Part shown: piece by piece, positions 48,708 to 57,315 of the stretch | Layout: each line of letters begins with the position of its first letter | Numbering within the stretch: the first letter of the stretch is position 1 | Origin: Prevotella sp. UBA2456 | GTDB taxonomy: Bacteria; Bacteroidota; Bacteroidia; Bacteroidales; Bacteroidaceae | DNA length: 64,000 nt | Reading direction: 5' to 3' | Assembly (NCBI GenBank): GCA_002342415.1 | Contig: DDPY01000019.1 | Span: 40,557 to 104,556 of the forward strand | Made by a program: the position numbers and the translations under genes | Notes under the pieces: generated by a model | The model's input: the letters and a program-made list of their open reading frames with translations, nothing else | The model's database searches: none | What the model was told of the DNA's origin: nothing

Positions 48708-50071
48708 TACCTCACCCAGCCTTCGTACTCAAACTGGCAGTCGCGATAGCGGTCGTTGATGCGTACATAGACCGACTTGATGCGGTTGACAACCCATTGG
48801 TGCAGACGCTCCTGACGGCGCTTCTCGAGCACCAGGTTCTTCATCACCTGAAAGTCTTCGGTGATGGTAGCCTTATGTCCTTCGGTGCGGCTTTTCAGCT
48901 TCACAATCGCGCAAACGGTCTTGCCTCGTGCATTGATCATCTGGAAGGGCTTGGAAATCTCGCCAACCTGAAGCACGTCGACAGCCTTGGCCACTTCAGA
49001 TGGCAGGTCTGACAACTTGAAGCGCGAGGTGCGCAGTCCGTCCTGCGTTACGTTGAACATCAGGCCGTTATTGTTGCGCGTATCCTTGTCGTCGGAGATA
49101 ATCGATGCTCCCGCCTCGAAGGGGAACTTGCCTTCGGTAATATCCGTACGGATAGAATCCAGTCGGTTGATAGCCTTTGTTATCGACTCGTCACTGATTA
49201 CGGGCTTGCGCAGGATGTGGCGCACTTTTACCTTGTCGCCGCGCTTGTCTATCAGCTGGATGATATGGTAGCCAAATTCAGACTCCACAATCTTGGACAC
49301 ACGCTTGGGGTCGCTCAGACTGAAGGCGACATTGGCAAAAGCCGGGTCGAGTGCAGCTCGTGGGGTATAGTCCAGTTCGCCGCCGCGACGCGCCGTACCA
49401 GGGTCTTCCGAATACATGCGCGCCAGCGTCTGGAAAGAAGTCTCGCCCTTGTTGACGCGGTCAGTATATTCGCGCAGCTCTTCCTTGATGCGGTTGATTT
49501 CCTCTTGTTCGACGCGGGGCTGCTGGGTGATAATCTGCACCTCAACCTCGGTAGGTACGAAGGGCAGACTGTCCTGCGGCACATTCTTGAAGTAGTTGCG
49601 CACCTCGGCAGGGGTGACGGCAATGTCCTTGACCAGTTTCTGCTGCATGCCCTGTACCATCTGGCGCTCGCGATACGACTCGCGCAGGTCGGCACGTATC
49701 TGGCTGAGGCTCTTCTTCTGATATTCCTCCAGCTTCTCTCGCGAGCCGATGACGGAGATCATGTTCTCCACATATTGCTCTACGCCCTGAGTAATCTCAG
49801 ACTCGGTCACCTCCACACTGTCGATGATGGCCTGATTGAGATACAACTTCTGCACGGCAATCTGCTCGGGGATCGCACAGTCGGGGTCTCCTTTCCAGTG
49901 CATACCTTCCTGCTGACCCTGAATGCGCATGGCTTCCACGTCGGATTTCAGGATGGCCTCGTCTCCCACCACCCAGATGACCTCATCGACAATGGTTCCG
50001 ATGCTGTCGGTCTGAGCCTGTAGGGACAGGGGAACCAGCAAACATATCAAGGCAAATAATTTTCTACTCAT
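48707..50071 (-). CDS. surA: SurA-like periplasmic peptidyl-prolyl isomerase
   Basis: The 454-residue protein has a signal peptide (LICLLVPLSLQAQ), a SurA amino-terminal chaperone domain (DEVIWVVGDEAILKSDVEAM near 28-47; KLYLNQAIIDSV) and two parvulin-like domains (SFQTLARMYSEDPGTARRGG near 217-236 and VRHILRKPVISDESI near 283). It guides outer-membrane proteins across the periplasm. It overlaps the preceding parvulin gene by eight bases, so two related chaperones are made together, followed by OstA and OmpA. Confidence 0.92.
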   Translation of the reverse strand: MSRKLFALICLLVPLSLQAQTDSIGTIVDEVIWVVGDEAILKSDVEAMRIQGQQEGMHWKGDPDCAIPEQIAVQKLYLNQAIIDSVEVTESEITQGVEQYVENMISVIGSREKLEEYQKKSLSQIRADLRESYRERQMVQGMQQKLVKDIAVTPAEVRNYFKNVPQDSLPFVPTEVEVQIITQQPRVEQEEINRIKEELREYTDRVNKGETSFQTLARMYSEDPGTARRGGELDYTPRAALDPAFANVAFSLSDPKRVSKIVESEFGYHIIQLIDKRGDKVKVRHILRKPVISDESITKAINRLDSIRTDITEGKFPFEAGASIISDDKDTRNNNGLMFNVTQDGLRTSRFKLSDLPSEVAKAVDVLQVGEISKPFQMINARGKTVCAIVKLKSRTEGHKATITEDFQVMKNLVLEKRRQERLHQWVVNRIKSVYVRINDRYRDCQFEYEGWVR

Positions 50072-51494
50072 GCTTATTGACTGTCTTTAAAACTTCTTTA
50101 TTGATGGTTACAGGATACTTCTTGCGCAGCTCTGCTACCCAGAGACGTTCCATCTCATCCTGTAAATCGGCTACTACCAGCCCGCGGACATCCATATAGT
50201 CCTGAGGCTTCTTCAGCATCTTGCCGTAGGTGGCGTCTATGGGATAGCCCTTCACGCTGTCTACCTGCACACCCTTGACCCCAAACTCCTCGCGGTCGAT
50301 GAGTTTATTGTCACCTTTCTTGAAGATGCCTTTCTCCACGCGGATGCGGATGATAGAGTCGTTGTTGAAGGTCTTGCGCAGGGCCTCGTTCCAGTCTTCG
50401 AACTTCAGCTTCTTCACGCATTTGACGACTGCTTTCACATGAGCAGGGTCCTTTACGTGGTATGCGATGCCCTTGAAGTGGGGCTCGTCCCATCTGTACT
50501 TCTTCTTGTTCTTCTTGAAGTAGCGCTTCAGAGCCTCTTCGTCCTTGGTGGCCTTGTCCCAGACGGTACGGTTGCTGATTTCATAGAGCAGCAGCCCGTC
50601 GTGATATTCCTTGATCAGGTAGCGCATCTCCGGGTTGGCAGCAGCCAGAGAGTCGGCTCGCTGCTCCAGCAGCTGACTCTTGGTGACTTTCCCGTCGGAA
50701 GCCTTCACCATGGCATCGAGCTTGCGCTCAGTGATGGCATTGCGCGCTCCCCGCTGTTCCAGGAAACGGAGGATGTTGTCTTTGTGAAACTCAAAGGGCT
50801 CCAGCTGCTTGCGGTCCTTCATGAGGATGATATGCCAGCCGAAGGGAGAGAGGAACGGCTTGCTCATCTCGCCTGGACGGAGGGCAAAAGCCTCGTTCTC
50901 GAATTCTTTCACCATCTGGTTGCGCGAAAACCATCCTAACATACCACCTCGTGCAGCAGAACCCGGGTCCTGTGACACCTGACGGGCCAGCGCCTCAAAG
51001 TCGGCACCCCCCTGAAGGGCAGTATATACCGAGTCGATGCGGCGCTTGGCCTCCTGCTGTTCGGCTTGAGTGGCTTGCTGGCCCATGCGCATGAGGATGT
51101 GTCCTGCCATAACGAGTCCGTCGGGTCCGATGTTCTTGACCGTCTGGTCGTACACCTGATGCGCCTCTGCCAGCATGTCGTCATTGGTGACATAGGTGGG
51201 GCGCACCTGTTGGTCGCGATACTGGGCAAACTCCTTTAGGAAAGCCTGCGTCGTGTCGATGCGTGCATCCAGGGCAGCCTGAACCTTCAGCTTGTAGTTG
51301 ACAAAAAGCTCCACATACTCGTCTACAGACTTTTTGTCGATGACGCCGTCGGTATTGTTCTTGTTGTATGAATATTCAAACTCAGAGCGGGGTACGTCTA
51401 CACCTGCCACCGTCATGACAATCGGGTCGGCAGTCTGGGCGTGAACCCCTGCCGCCATTGCCAGCATCAAGGCAGAAAAGAGCGATTTAATCAT
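50064..51494 (-). CDS. PpiC-type (parvulin) peptidyl-prolyl isomerase, PrsA/SurA-like
   Basis: From MIKSLFSALMLAMAAGVHAQ the protein is 476 residues with a signal peptide of about 20. The parvulin domain is at about 125-230 (VMAGHILMRMGQQATQAEQQ, DFEALARQVSQDPGSAARGG, LGWFSRNQMVKEFENEAF). A long alpha-helical and mixed tail follows. It is an exported folding factor for outer-membrane proteins. The longer frame from 51620 overlaps guaB by 130 bases and is rejected; with this start, it overlaps guaB by eight bases and surA by eight bases. Confidence 0.92.
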   Translation of the reverse strand: MIKSLFSALMLAMAAGVHAQTADPIVMTVAGVDVPRSEFEYSYNKNNTDGVIDKKSVDEYVELFVNYKLKVQAALDARIDTTQAFLKEFAQYRDQQVRPTYVTNDDMLAEAHQVYDQTVKNIGPDGLVMAGHILMRMGQQATQAEQQEAKRRIDSVYTALQGGADFEALARQVSQDPGSAARGGMLGWFSRNQMVKEFENEAFALRPGEMSKPFLSPFGWHIILMKDRKQLEPFEFHKDNILRFLEQRGARNAITERKLDAMVKASDGKVTKSQLLEQRADSLAAANPEMRYLIKEYHDGLLLYEISNRTVWDKATKDEEALKRYFKKNKKKYRWDEPHFKGIAYHVKDPAHVKAVVKCVKKLKFEDWNEALRKTFNNDSIIRIRVEKGIFKKGDNKLIDREEFGVKGVQVDSVKGYPIDATYGKMLKKPQDYMDVRGLVVADLQDEMERLWVAELRKKYPVTINKEVLKTVNKHE

Positions 51495-52968
51495 TGGGGC
51501 GGCTATAGTTTGGTGCTTCACTCGTAATCGTAATATCGTGGGGATGGCTCTCGTTGACGCCGGCATTGGTGATGCGGGTGAACTTGGCATCGTGCAGCTT
51601 CTCGATGGTGGCAGCGCCACAGTATCCCATACCCGAGCGCAGTCCGCCTACCATCTGGTAGATGACCTCCTGAACCGTTCCCTTGTAAGGCACGCGACCT
51701 GCAATGCCCTCTGGAACCAGTTTCTTCACATCCTTGGTGTCGGCCTGGAAGTAGCGGTCCTTCGAACCGTGTTCCATCGCCTCCAGTGAACCCATACCGC
51801 GATAGCTCTTGAACTTACGGCCGTTGTAGATAATGGTGTCGCCGGGGCTTTCTTCCGTACCGGCTACCAGCGAGCCTACCATCACGCACGAGCCGCCAGC
51901 GGCCAGTGCCTTGACGATATCGCCCGAGTAGCGCAGTCCGCCATCGGCAATCAGGGGTACGCCCGTATCCTTCAGCGCCTGATAGACATCGTAGACAGCA
52001 CTGAGCTGTGGCACACCGACACCGGCTACCACGCGGGTGGTGCAGATAGAACCCGGGCCGATGCCTACCTTGACGGCATCAGCACCATTCTCTACCAGCA
52101 TCTTGGCGGCTTCGCCCGTGGCGATGTTGCCCACCACGATGTCGATGCCGGGGAACGAGGCTTTGGCCTCGCGCAGCTTTTCGATGACACCCTTGGAGTG
52201 ACCGTGAGCGGTATCGATGACGATGGCGTCGGCACCTGCATTCACCAGTGCCTGCATGCGATCGAGCGTGTCGAAGGTGACACCCACGCCGGCAGCTACG
52301 CGCAGACGGCCCTTGCTGTCCTTGCAGGCCATAGGCTTGTCCTTGGCCTTGGTGATGTCCTTATAGGTAATCAGACCTACCAGATGGTTGTCCTTATCCA
52401 CTACGGGGAGCTTTTCTATCTTGTTCTTCTGCAGAATGTCGGCAGCTGCCGACAGGTCTGTCTGCTGATGGGTGGTCACCAGGTTGTCCTTCGACATCAC
52501 CTCGTCTACGGGGCGGTCCAACCGGCGCTCAAAGCGCAGGTCGCGGTTGGTGACGATACCTACCAGATGACGGTCGTCATCTACTACGGGAATACCGCCG
52601 ATGTGGTATTCAGACATGATGTCCAGGGCCTGAGCGACTGTGCTTCCCAGGGGAATGGTGATGGGGTCGTAGATCATGCCGTTCTCTGCGCGCTTGACAA
52701 TAGCCACCTCTCGCGCCTGATTCTCTATCGACATATTCTTGTGGATGACACCAATACCTCCCTCGCGGGCAATGGCAATAGCCATCTGGCTTTCTGTTAC
52801 GGTGTCCATCGCTGCTGTGACAAAGGGCACATTCAGCTGAATGTTTCTCGAGAAGAGCGTCTTCAGCTCCACCATCTTAGGTAACACCTCGGAATAAGCG
52901 GGAATCAACAGGACATCGTCGAAAGTGAGTCCGTCCATAACAATCTTGTCTGCAATAAATGATGACAT
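51487..52968 (-). CDS. guaB: Inosine-5'-monophosphate dehydrogenase
   Basis: From MSSFIADKIVMDGLTFDDVL the enzyme is 493 residues. It oxidises IMP to XMP, the first step towards GMP. The barrel is split by a CBS pair (about 95-215; YDPITIPLGSTVAQALDIM; IGGIPVVDDDRHLVGIVTNRD). The catalytic loop GPGSICTTRVVAGVG with the nucleophilic cysteine lies near 300, and MGSLEAMEHGSKDRYFQ near 405. It heads a run of closely packed genes that otherwise serve the outer membrane. A minus-strand TAATTTTG at 52998-53005 is 29 bases upstream. Confidence 0.97.
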   Translation of the reverse strand: MSSFIADKIVMDGLTFDDVLLIPAYSEVLPKMVELKTLFSRNIQLNVPFVTAAMDTVTESQMAIAIAREGGIGVIHKNMSIENQAREVAIVKRAENGMIYDPITIPLGSTVAQALDIMSEYHIGGIPVVDDDRHLVGIVTNRDLRFERRLDRPVDEVMSKDNLVTTHQQTDLSAAADILQKNKIEKLPVVDKDNHLVGLITYKDITKAKDKPMACKDSKGRLRVAAGVGVTFDTLDRMQALVNAGADAIVIDTAHGHSKGVIEKLREAKASFPGIDIVVGNIATGEAAKMLVENGADAVKVGIGPGSICTTRVVAGVGVPQLSAVYDVYQALKDTGVPLIADGGLRYSGDIVKALAAGGSCVMVGSLVAGTEESPGDTIIYNGRKFKSYRGMGSLEAMEHGSKDRYFQADTKDVKKLVPEGIAGRVPYKGTVQEVIYQMVGGLRSGMGYCGAATIEKLHDAKFTRITNAGVNESHPHDITITSEAPNYSRPND

Positions 52969-52997
52969 AATATTTCTCCTTAAATTTTTATTGCGTG

Positions 52998-53005
52998 CAA
53001 AATTA
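52998..53005 (-). promoter_or_regulatory. -7 box (TAATTTTG) of the guaB operon
   Basis: CAAAATTA at 52998-53005 reads TAATTTTG on the minus strand, 29 bases before the guaB start. The expected -33 position falls in a heptanucleotide AATTAAG tract and shows no TTTG. Confidence 0.5.
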
Positions 53006-53013
53006 CTCATTTT

Positions 53014-53079
53014 AATTAAGAATTAAGAATTAAGAATTAAGAAAATCGCTTTGGCAAGTCATTTTTTCTTAATTCTTAA
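53014..53079 (-). terminator. AATTAAG tandem tract forming a terminator-like inverted repeat after recQ
   Basis: AATTAAG is repeated four times at 53014-53041. TTAAGAATTAAGAAAA (53030-53045) is a perfect 16-base complement of 53064-53079, giving a long AT-rich hairpin 25 bases after the recQ stop. Confidence 0.6.
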
Positions 53080-53103
53080 CGCTTAACTCTTTATTCTTAA
53101 CAA

Positions 53104-55287
53104 TTAGTTGGCCATTTCGCTGATGAACTTGATTCGCACCAGCCGGATCTCGTCCTCCGTACATTCAGAGCCCAGTTCCTCGATGGCATCTTCCAGCGAG
53201 TCGGTCTCGCTCTCGGAGAAGTAGTCGTAGATGTCGTCTATATGGTCTTCGTCCATCACCTCGTCCAGGAAGTAGTCGATGTTCAGCTTGGTGCCGCTAT
53301 AGACGATGGCTTCCACCTCGTTCAGCAGCTCGTCGAAGTCGAGTCCCTGCGCCGTAGCGATGTCGTCGAGGGCTATCTGCCTGTCGATGGCCTGGATAAT
53401 CTTCACCTTCAGTATCGACTTCTTAGCCACTGTGCGCACACGCAAGTCGGCCTGCCGCTCAATCTCGTTTTCCTCGCAGTAGCGTTTGATGAGGTTGACG
53501 AAGTCTTTGGCATAGGGCTGTTTCACCTTGCCTTCGCCTACTCCTTGGATATTCTTCAGCTCGTCGAGGGTGACGGGGAAGTCGGTCGCCATCTGCTCGA
53601 TGCTCACATCCTGGAAGATGACGTAGGGCGGGCGGTCCAGTTTCTTGCTGACTTTCTTGCGCAGGTCTTTCAGCATGGCACTCAGCGTCTGGTCCAGTGC
53701 GCTGATGGTAGCCTCGTGTTCGTTGCTGCCTTCATAGTCCTCGCGGAACTCATTGTCCTCGACTATCTTGAATGATTCGGGTTTCTTGGCAAATTTCTTG
53801 CCCGCAGCAGTTAGCTTGAGTAGTCCGTAGTTCTCGATATCCTTCTTCAGGTAGCCTGCCAGGATGGCTTGCTGGATGACGGGGTTCCAGAGTTTCTGGT
53901 CATATTCCTCACCCGCTCCGAAGAGCTCGTGATTCTGGTGCTTGTGGGCCAGAATCTCCTCTGTTTCATGGCCCGTGACAAAGTCGACAACATAGTCCAT
54001 GCGGAAATTCTCCTTCAGCGCATGAATGGTGTTGAGCACAATGACCAGGAGGTCCTTGGCCTCGACCTCAGTCTTCGGGTGCAGGCAGTTGTCGCAGTTG
54101 TGGCAGTTGTCCTGCGTGTATTCCTCGCCGAAGTAGTGGAGCAGCATCTTTCGGCGGCATACCGATGTCTCGGCATAGGCAGCGGTCTCGGCCAGCAGCT
54201 GGCGACCGATGTCCTGTTCGGCAACCGGTTTGCCCTCCATAAACTTGTCCAGTTTCTGCAGGTCCTTTCGCGAATAGAAGGTGATGCAGCGCCCTTCGCC
54301 GCCGTCTCGTCCGGCGCGGCCCGTCTCCTGATAGTATCCTTCCAGCGATTTGGGGATGTCGTAGTGAATCACAAAGCGCACGTCGGGCTTGTCGATGCCC
54401 ATGCCAAAGGCGATGGTGGCTACGATGACGTCAATCTCCTCCATCAGGAAGGCATCCTGGGTCTCCGATCTCAGCGTCGACTCCAGGCCGGCATGATAGG
54501 CAGCGGCCTTGATGTCGTTGGCCTTCAGAATCTCTGCCAGTTCCTCCACCTTCTTGCGCGACAGACAGTAGATGATGCCGCTCTTGCCGGGGTTCTGCTT
54601 GATGAAGCGGATGATGTCCTTGTCTACATTGTCCGTCTTGGCGCGCACCTCATAATACAGGTTGGAGCGGTTGAACGAGCTCTTGAACTCCTTGGCATCC
54701 ATGATGCCCAGATTCTTCTTGATGTCCGTGCGCACCTTGTCTGTGGCGGTGGCGGTCAGGGCGATGACGGGGGCATTGCCTATCTCGTTGATGATGGGAC
54801 GGATGCGGCGGTATTCCGGACGGAAGTCGTGTCCCCACTCCGAGATGCAGTGGGCCTCGTCTATTGCATAAAACGATATCTTGGCCTGCTTCAGGAACTC
54901 TACGTTCTCCTCCTTCGTCAGCGACTCCGGAGCCACATAGAGCAGCTTGGTCTTGCCTGCCTGAATGTCGGCTTTCACCTGATCTATCGCTGCCTTGTTG
55001 AGCGACGAGTTCAGATAGTGGGCGGTGCCCTCCTCGCTCATGCTGCTAATCACGTCCACCTGGTTCTTCATCAGTGCAATCAGCGGGGAGATGACAATGG
55101 CTGTTCCTTCCATCAGCAGGGACGGAAGCTGGTAGCACAGCGACTTGCCGCCGCCGGTAGGCATCAGCACGAAGGTGTTGTTGCCGTCCAGCACGTTCTG
55201 CACGATGGCTTCCTGGTCGCCTTTGAACTTGTCAAAGCCAAAGTATTTCTTCAGCGCTGCTGTCAGATTCTCTTTTTTTCTTGCCAT
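53104..55287 (-). CDS. recQ: ATP-dependent DNA helicase RecQ
   Basis: From MARKKENLTAALKKYFGFDKF the helicase is 727 residues. Motifs: Walker A MPTGGGKS near 42-49, FYAIDEAHCISEWGHDFRPEY near 145, and the VATIAFGMGIDKPDVRFVIHYD region near 295. The zinc-binding RQC part has CRRKMLLHYFGE and CHNCDNCLHP near 375-395; an HRDC domain follows near 540-610, and an acidic tail (SESETDSLEDAIEELGSE) extends the protein. It unwinds DNA in recombination repair. It starts 16 bases after clpX. Confidence 0.95.
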   Translation of the reverse strand: MARKKENLTAALKKYFGFDKFKGDQEAIVQNVLDGNNTFVLMPTGGGKSLCYQLPSLLMEGTAIVISPLIALMKNQVDVISSMSEEGTAHYLNSSLNKAAIDQVKADIQAGKTKLLYVAPESLTKEENVEFLKQAKISFYAIDEAHCISEWGHDFRPEYRRIRPIINEIGNAPVIALTATATDKVRTDIKKNLGIMDAKEFKSSFNRSNLYYEVRAKTDNVDKDIIRFIKQNPGKSGIIYCLSRKKVEELAEILKANDIKAAAYHAGLESTLRSETQDAFLMEEIDVIVATIAFGMGIDKPDVRFVIHYDIPKSLEGYYQETGRAGRDGGEGRCITFYSRKDLQKLDKFMEGKPVAEQDIGRQLLAETAAYAETSVCRRKMLLHYFGEEYTQDNCHNCDNCLHPKTEVEAKDLLVIVLNTIHALKENFRMDYVVDFVTGHETEEILAHKHQNHELFGAGEEYDQKLWNPVIQQAILAGYLKKDIENYGLLKLTAAGKKFAKKPESFKIVEDNEFREDYEGSNEHEATISALDQTLSAMLKDLRKKVSKKLDRPPYVIFQDVSIEQMATDFPVTLDELKNIQGVGEGKVKQPYAKDFVNLIKRYCEENEIERQADLRVRTVAKKSILKVKIIQAIDRQIALDDIATAQGLDFDELLNEVEAIVYSGTKLNIDYFLDEVMDEDHIDDIYDYFSESETDSLEDAIEELGSECTEDEIRLVRIKFISEMAN

Positions 55288-55303
55288 AGACTTTTCAACG
55301 ATG

Positions 55304-56521
55304 TTATTGTATGTGCGACTTGTCGAGTTGCTGCTGTGCATACTCGGCGGTCACTTCAAAGGATTTAGTTTTTTTAGAAGGGGTCTCAAACATAGCGTCC
55401 ATCATGATGTTCTCCACGATGGAGCGCAGACCGCGCGCACCGAGCTTGTATTCCACAGCCTTGTCGACAATCAGCTTGAGGGCCTCCGGCGTGAAGGTCA
55501 GCTTGATGCCGTCCATCTCGAAGAGTTTCGTGTACTGTCGGATGATGGAGTTCTTCGGCTCTGTGAGTATCTTGGTCAGGGCATCGCGGTCGAGCGGGTT
55601 CAGATAGGTCAGCACGGGCAGACGGCCGATGATTTCGGGGATGAGACCGAACGACTTCAAATCCTGCGGTGCGATATACTGCATCAGGTTCTTCTTGTCA
55701 ATCTTGCGGACGTTCTGTACCGAGTTGTATCCTATCACGTGCGTATTCATGCGCTGGGCTATCTTGCGCTCGATGCCGTCGAAGGCACCGCCGCAGATGA
55801 ACAGGATGTTGTGGGTGTCTACGTGGATATACTCCTGGTCGGGATGCTTGCGGCCGCCCTGGGGAGGCACGTTGACAATGGTGCCTTCCAGCAGTTTCAG
55901 CAGACCTTGCTGCACGCCCTCGCCGCTGACATCGCGCGTGATGCTGGGATTGTCCGACTTGCGGGCTATCTTGTCTATCTCGTCGATGAAGACAATGCCT
56001 CGTTCAGCCGCTGCTACGTTGTAGTCGGCCACCTGTAGCAGTCGGGTCAGGATGCTCTCCACATCCTCGCCGACATAGCCGGCTTCGGTGAATACGGTGG
56101 CATCGACAATCGTGAAGGGGACGTCCAGCAGCTTGGCAATGGTTCGTGCCAGCAGGGTCTTGCCCGTTCCCGTCGAGCCCACCATGATGATGTTCGACTT
56201 CTCTATCTCCACACCCTCGTCGTTGTCGGGCTGCTGCAGTCGCTTATAGTGGTTGTAGACGGCTACAGAGAGGTAGCGCTTCGCCTCGTCCTGGCCGATG
56301 ATGTATTGGTCGAGATAGTTTTTTATCTCCTTGGGCTTGGGCGTGTGCTTCATTTCGAAGCCGTTGTCGTGCTTCTTGGCTTCCGGGCCGTAGCCGTTGG
56401 CGGTGGCCACCTGATAGGCCTGCACGGCACAATCTTCGCAGATGCATCCGTCTACGCCTGTTATCAGGAGTTTCACCTCACGTTCTGACCGCCCGCAAAA
56501 ATTACATTTCTTCCTTGTCAT
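55304..56521 (-). CDS. clpX: ATP-dependent Clp protease ATP-binding subunit ClpX
   Basis: The 405-residue unfoldase has the amino-terminal zinc domain (C6, C9, C28, C31), Walker A GSTGTGKT near 117-124, Walker B IVFIDEIDKIA near 177, and the pore and ClpP loops of the family. The tail (KSFEVTAEYAQQQLDKSHIQ) is short. It recognises tagged substrates, unfolds them and feeds them to ClpP, which is encoded just upstream. Confidence 0.97.
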   Translation of the reverse strand: MTRKKCNFCGRSEREVKLLITGVDGCICEDCAVQAYQVATANGYGPEAKKHDNGFEMKHTPKPKEIKNYLDQYIIGQDEAKRYLSVAVYNHYKRLQQPDNDEGVEIEKSNIIMVGSTGTGKTLLARTIAKLLDVPFTIVDATVFTEAGYVGEDVESILTRLLQVADYNVAAAERGIVFIDEIDKIARKSDNPSITRDVSGEGVQQGLLKLLEGTIVNVPPQGGRKHPDQEYIHVDTHNILFICGGAFDGIERKIAQRMNTHVIGYNSVQNVRKIDKKNLMQYIAPQDLKSFGLIPEIIGRLPVLTYLNPLDRDALTKILTEPKNSIIRQYTKLFEMDGIKLTFTPEALKLIVDKAVEYKLGARGLRSIVENIMMDAMFETPSKKTKSFEVTAEYAQQQLDKSHIQ

Positions 56522-56537
56522 AGATGTCTTTCAATCG

Positions 56538-57206
56538 TCACTTTTTCTTCAGAATCTGGTCTATCATGCCATACTCCTTCGCCTCCTCTGCTGTCATCCA
56601 GTAGTTGCGGTCGGAGTCGTTCCACACCTTGTCGTAGGGCGTGTGCGAGTGCTCGGAGATAATGGTATAGAGCTCCTTCTTGAATTTCATAATCTCTTTG
56701 GCCTCAATCTCGATGTCGGAAGCCTGACCCTGTACACCGCCTAAGGGCTGGTGAATCATCACGCGGCTGTGGGGCAGGGCAGAGCGCTTGCCCTCCGTGC
56801 CGGCCACCAGCAGCACGGCAGCCATCGAGGCAGCCATACCTGTGCAGATGGTGGCTACGTCGCTCGAGATGAACTGCATGGTGTCGTAGATGCCCAGTCC
56901 GGCCGTCACGCTGCCGCCAGGGGAGTTCAGATAGATGGAGATGTCCTTGCCCGGGTCTACGGAGTCCAGATAGAGCAGCTGTGCCTGCAGCGTGTTGGCA
57001 GTATAGTCGTCTATCTGTGTGCCGAGAAAGATGATGCGGTCCATCATCAGTCGCGAGAAGACATCCATCTGGGTGACGTTCAGCTGGCGTTCCTCCAGGA
57101 TGTAGGGGTTCATATACTGTGCCTGCGCACTCATCACCTCGTCTAGCACGAGGCCGTTAATACCAAGATGCTTGGTAGCATATTTTCTGAAATCGTTGTT
57201 CATCAT
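56538..57206 (-). CDS. clpP: ATP-dependent Clp protease proteolytic subunit ClpP
   Basis: The 222-residue serine protease has the catalytic serine at residue 127 (TGMAASMAAV) and histidine at 152 (MIHQPLGG), with the aspartate in SDRNYWMTAEEA near 198. It forms the barrel degraded into by ClpX. A minus-strand TAATTTTG at 57234-57241 and the terminator after tig indicate its own promoter. The first Met pair (MMNNDF) leaves the exact start open by one codon. Confidence 0.97.
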   Translation of the reverse strand: MMNNDFRKYATKHLGINGLVLDEVMSAQAQYMNPYILEERQLNVTQMDVFSRLMMDRIIFLGTQIDDYTANTLQAQLLYLDSVDPGKDISIYLNSPGGSVTAGLGIYDTMQFISSDVATICTGMAASMAAVLLVAGTEGKRSALPHSRVMIHQPLGGVQGQASDIEIEAKEIMKFKKELYTIISEHSHTPYDKVWNDSDRNYWMTAEEAKEYGMIDQILKKK

Positions 57207-57233
57207 TTCTTCCTTTTTTCACAAAGTGAGTTA

Positions 57234-57241
57234 CAAAATTA
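57234..57241 (-). promoter_or_regulatory. -7 box (TAATTTTG) of clpP-clpX-recQ
   Basis: CAAAATTA at 57234-57241 on the plus strand reads TAATTTTG on the minus, 27 bases before clpP. The -33 position lies in the tig terminator hairpin. Confidence 0.5.
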
Positions 57242-57243
57242 CG

Positions 57244-57282
57244 AAAAAAAGTCGGAACGCCATGCATTCCGACCCTTTTTTT
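57244..57282 (-). terminator. Intrinsic terminator of tig
   Basis: GTCGGAA (57251-57257) and TTCCGAC (57267-57273) enclose CGCCATGCA. On the minus strand seven U follow; the plus side carries CCTTTTTTTT, so it may work both ways. Confidence 0.88.
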
Positions 57283-57315
57283 TGGTTAAAGAAATAAAAA
57301 ATTCAAGTTTGAGAA

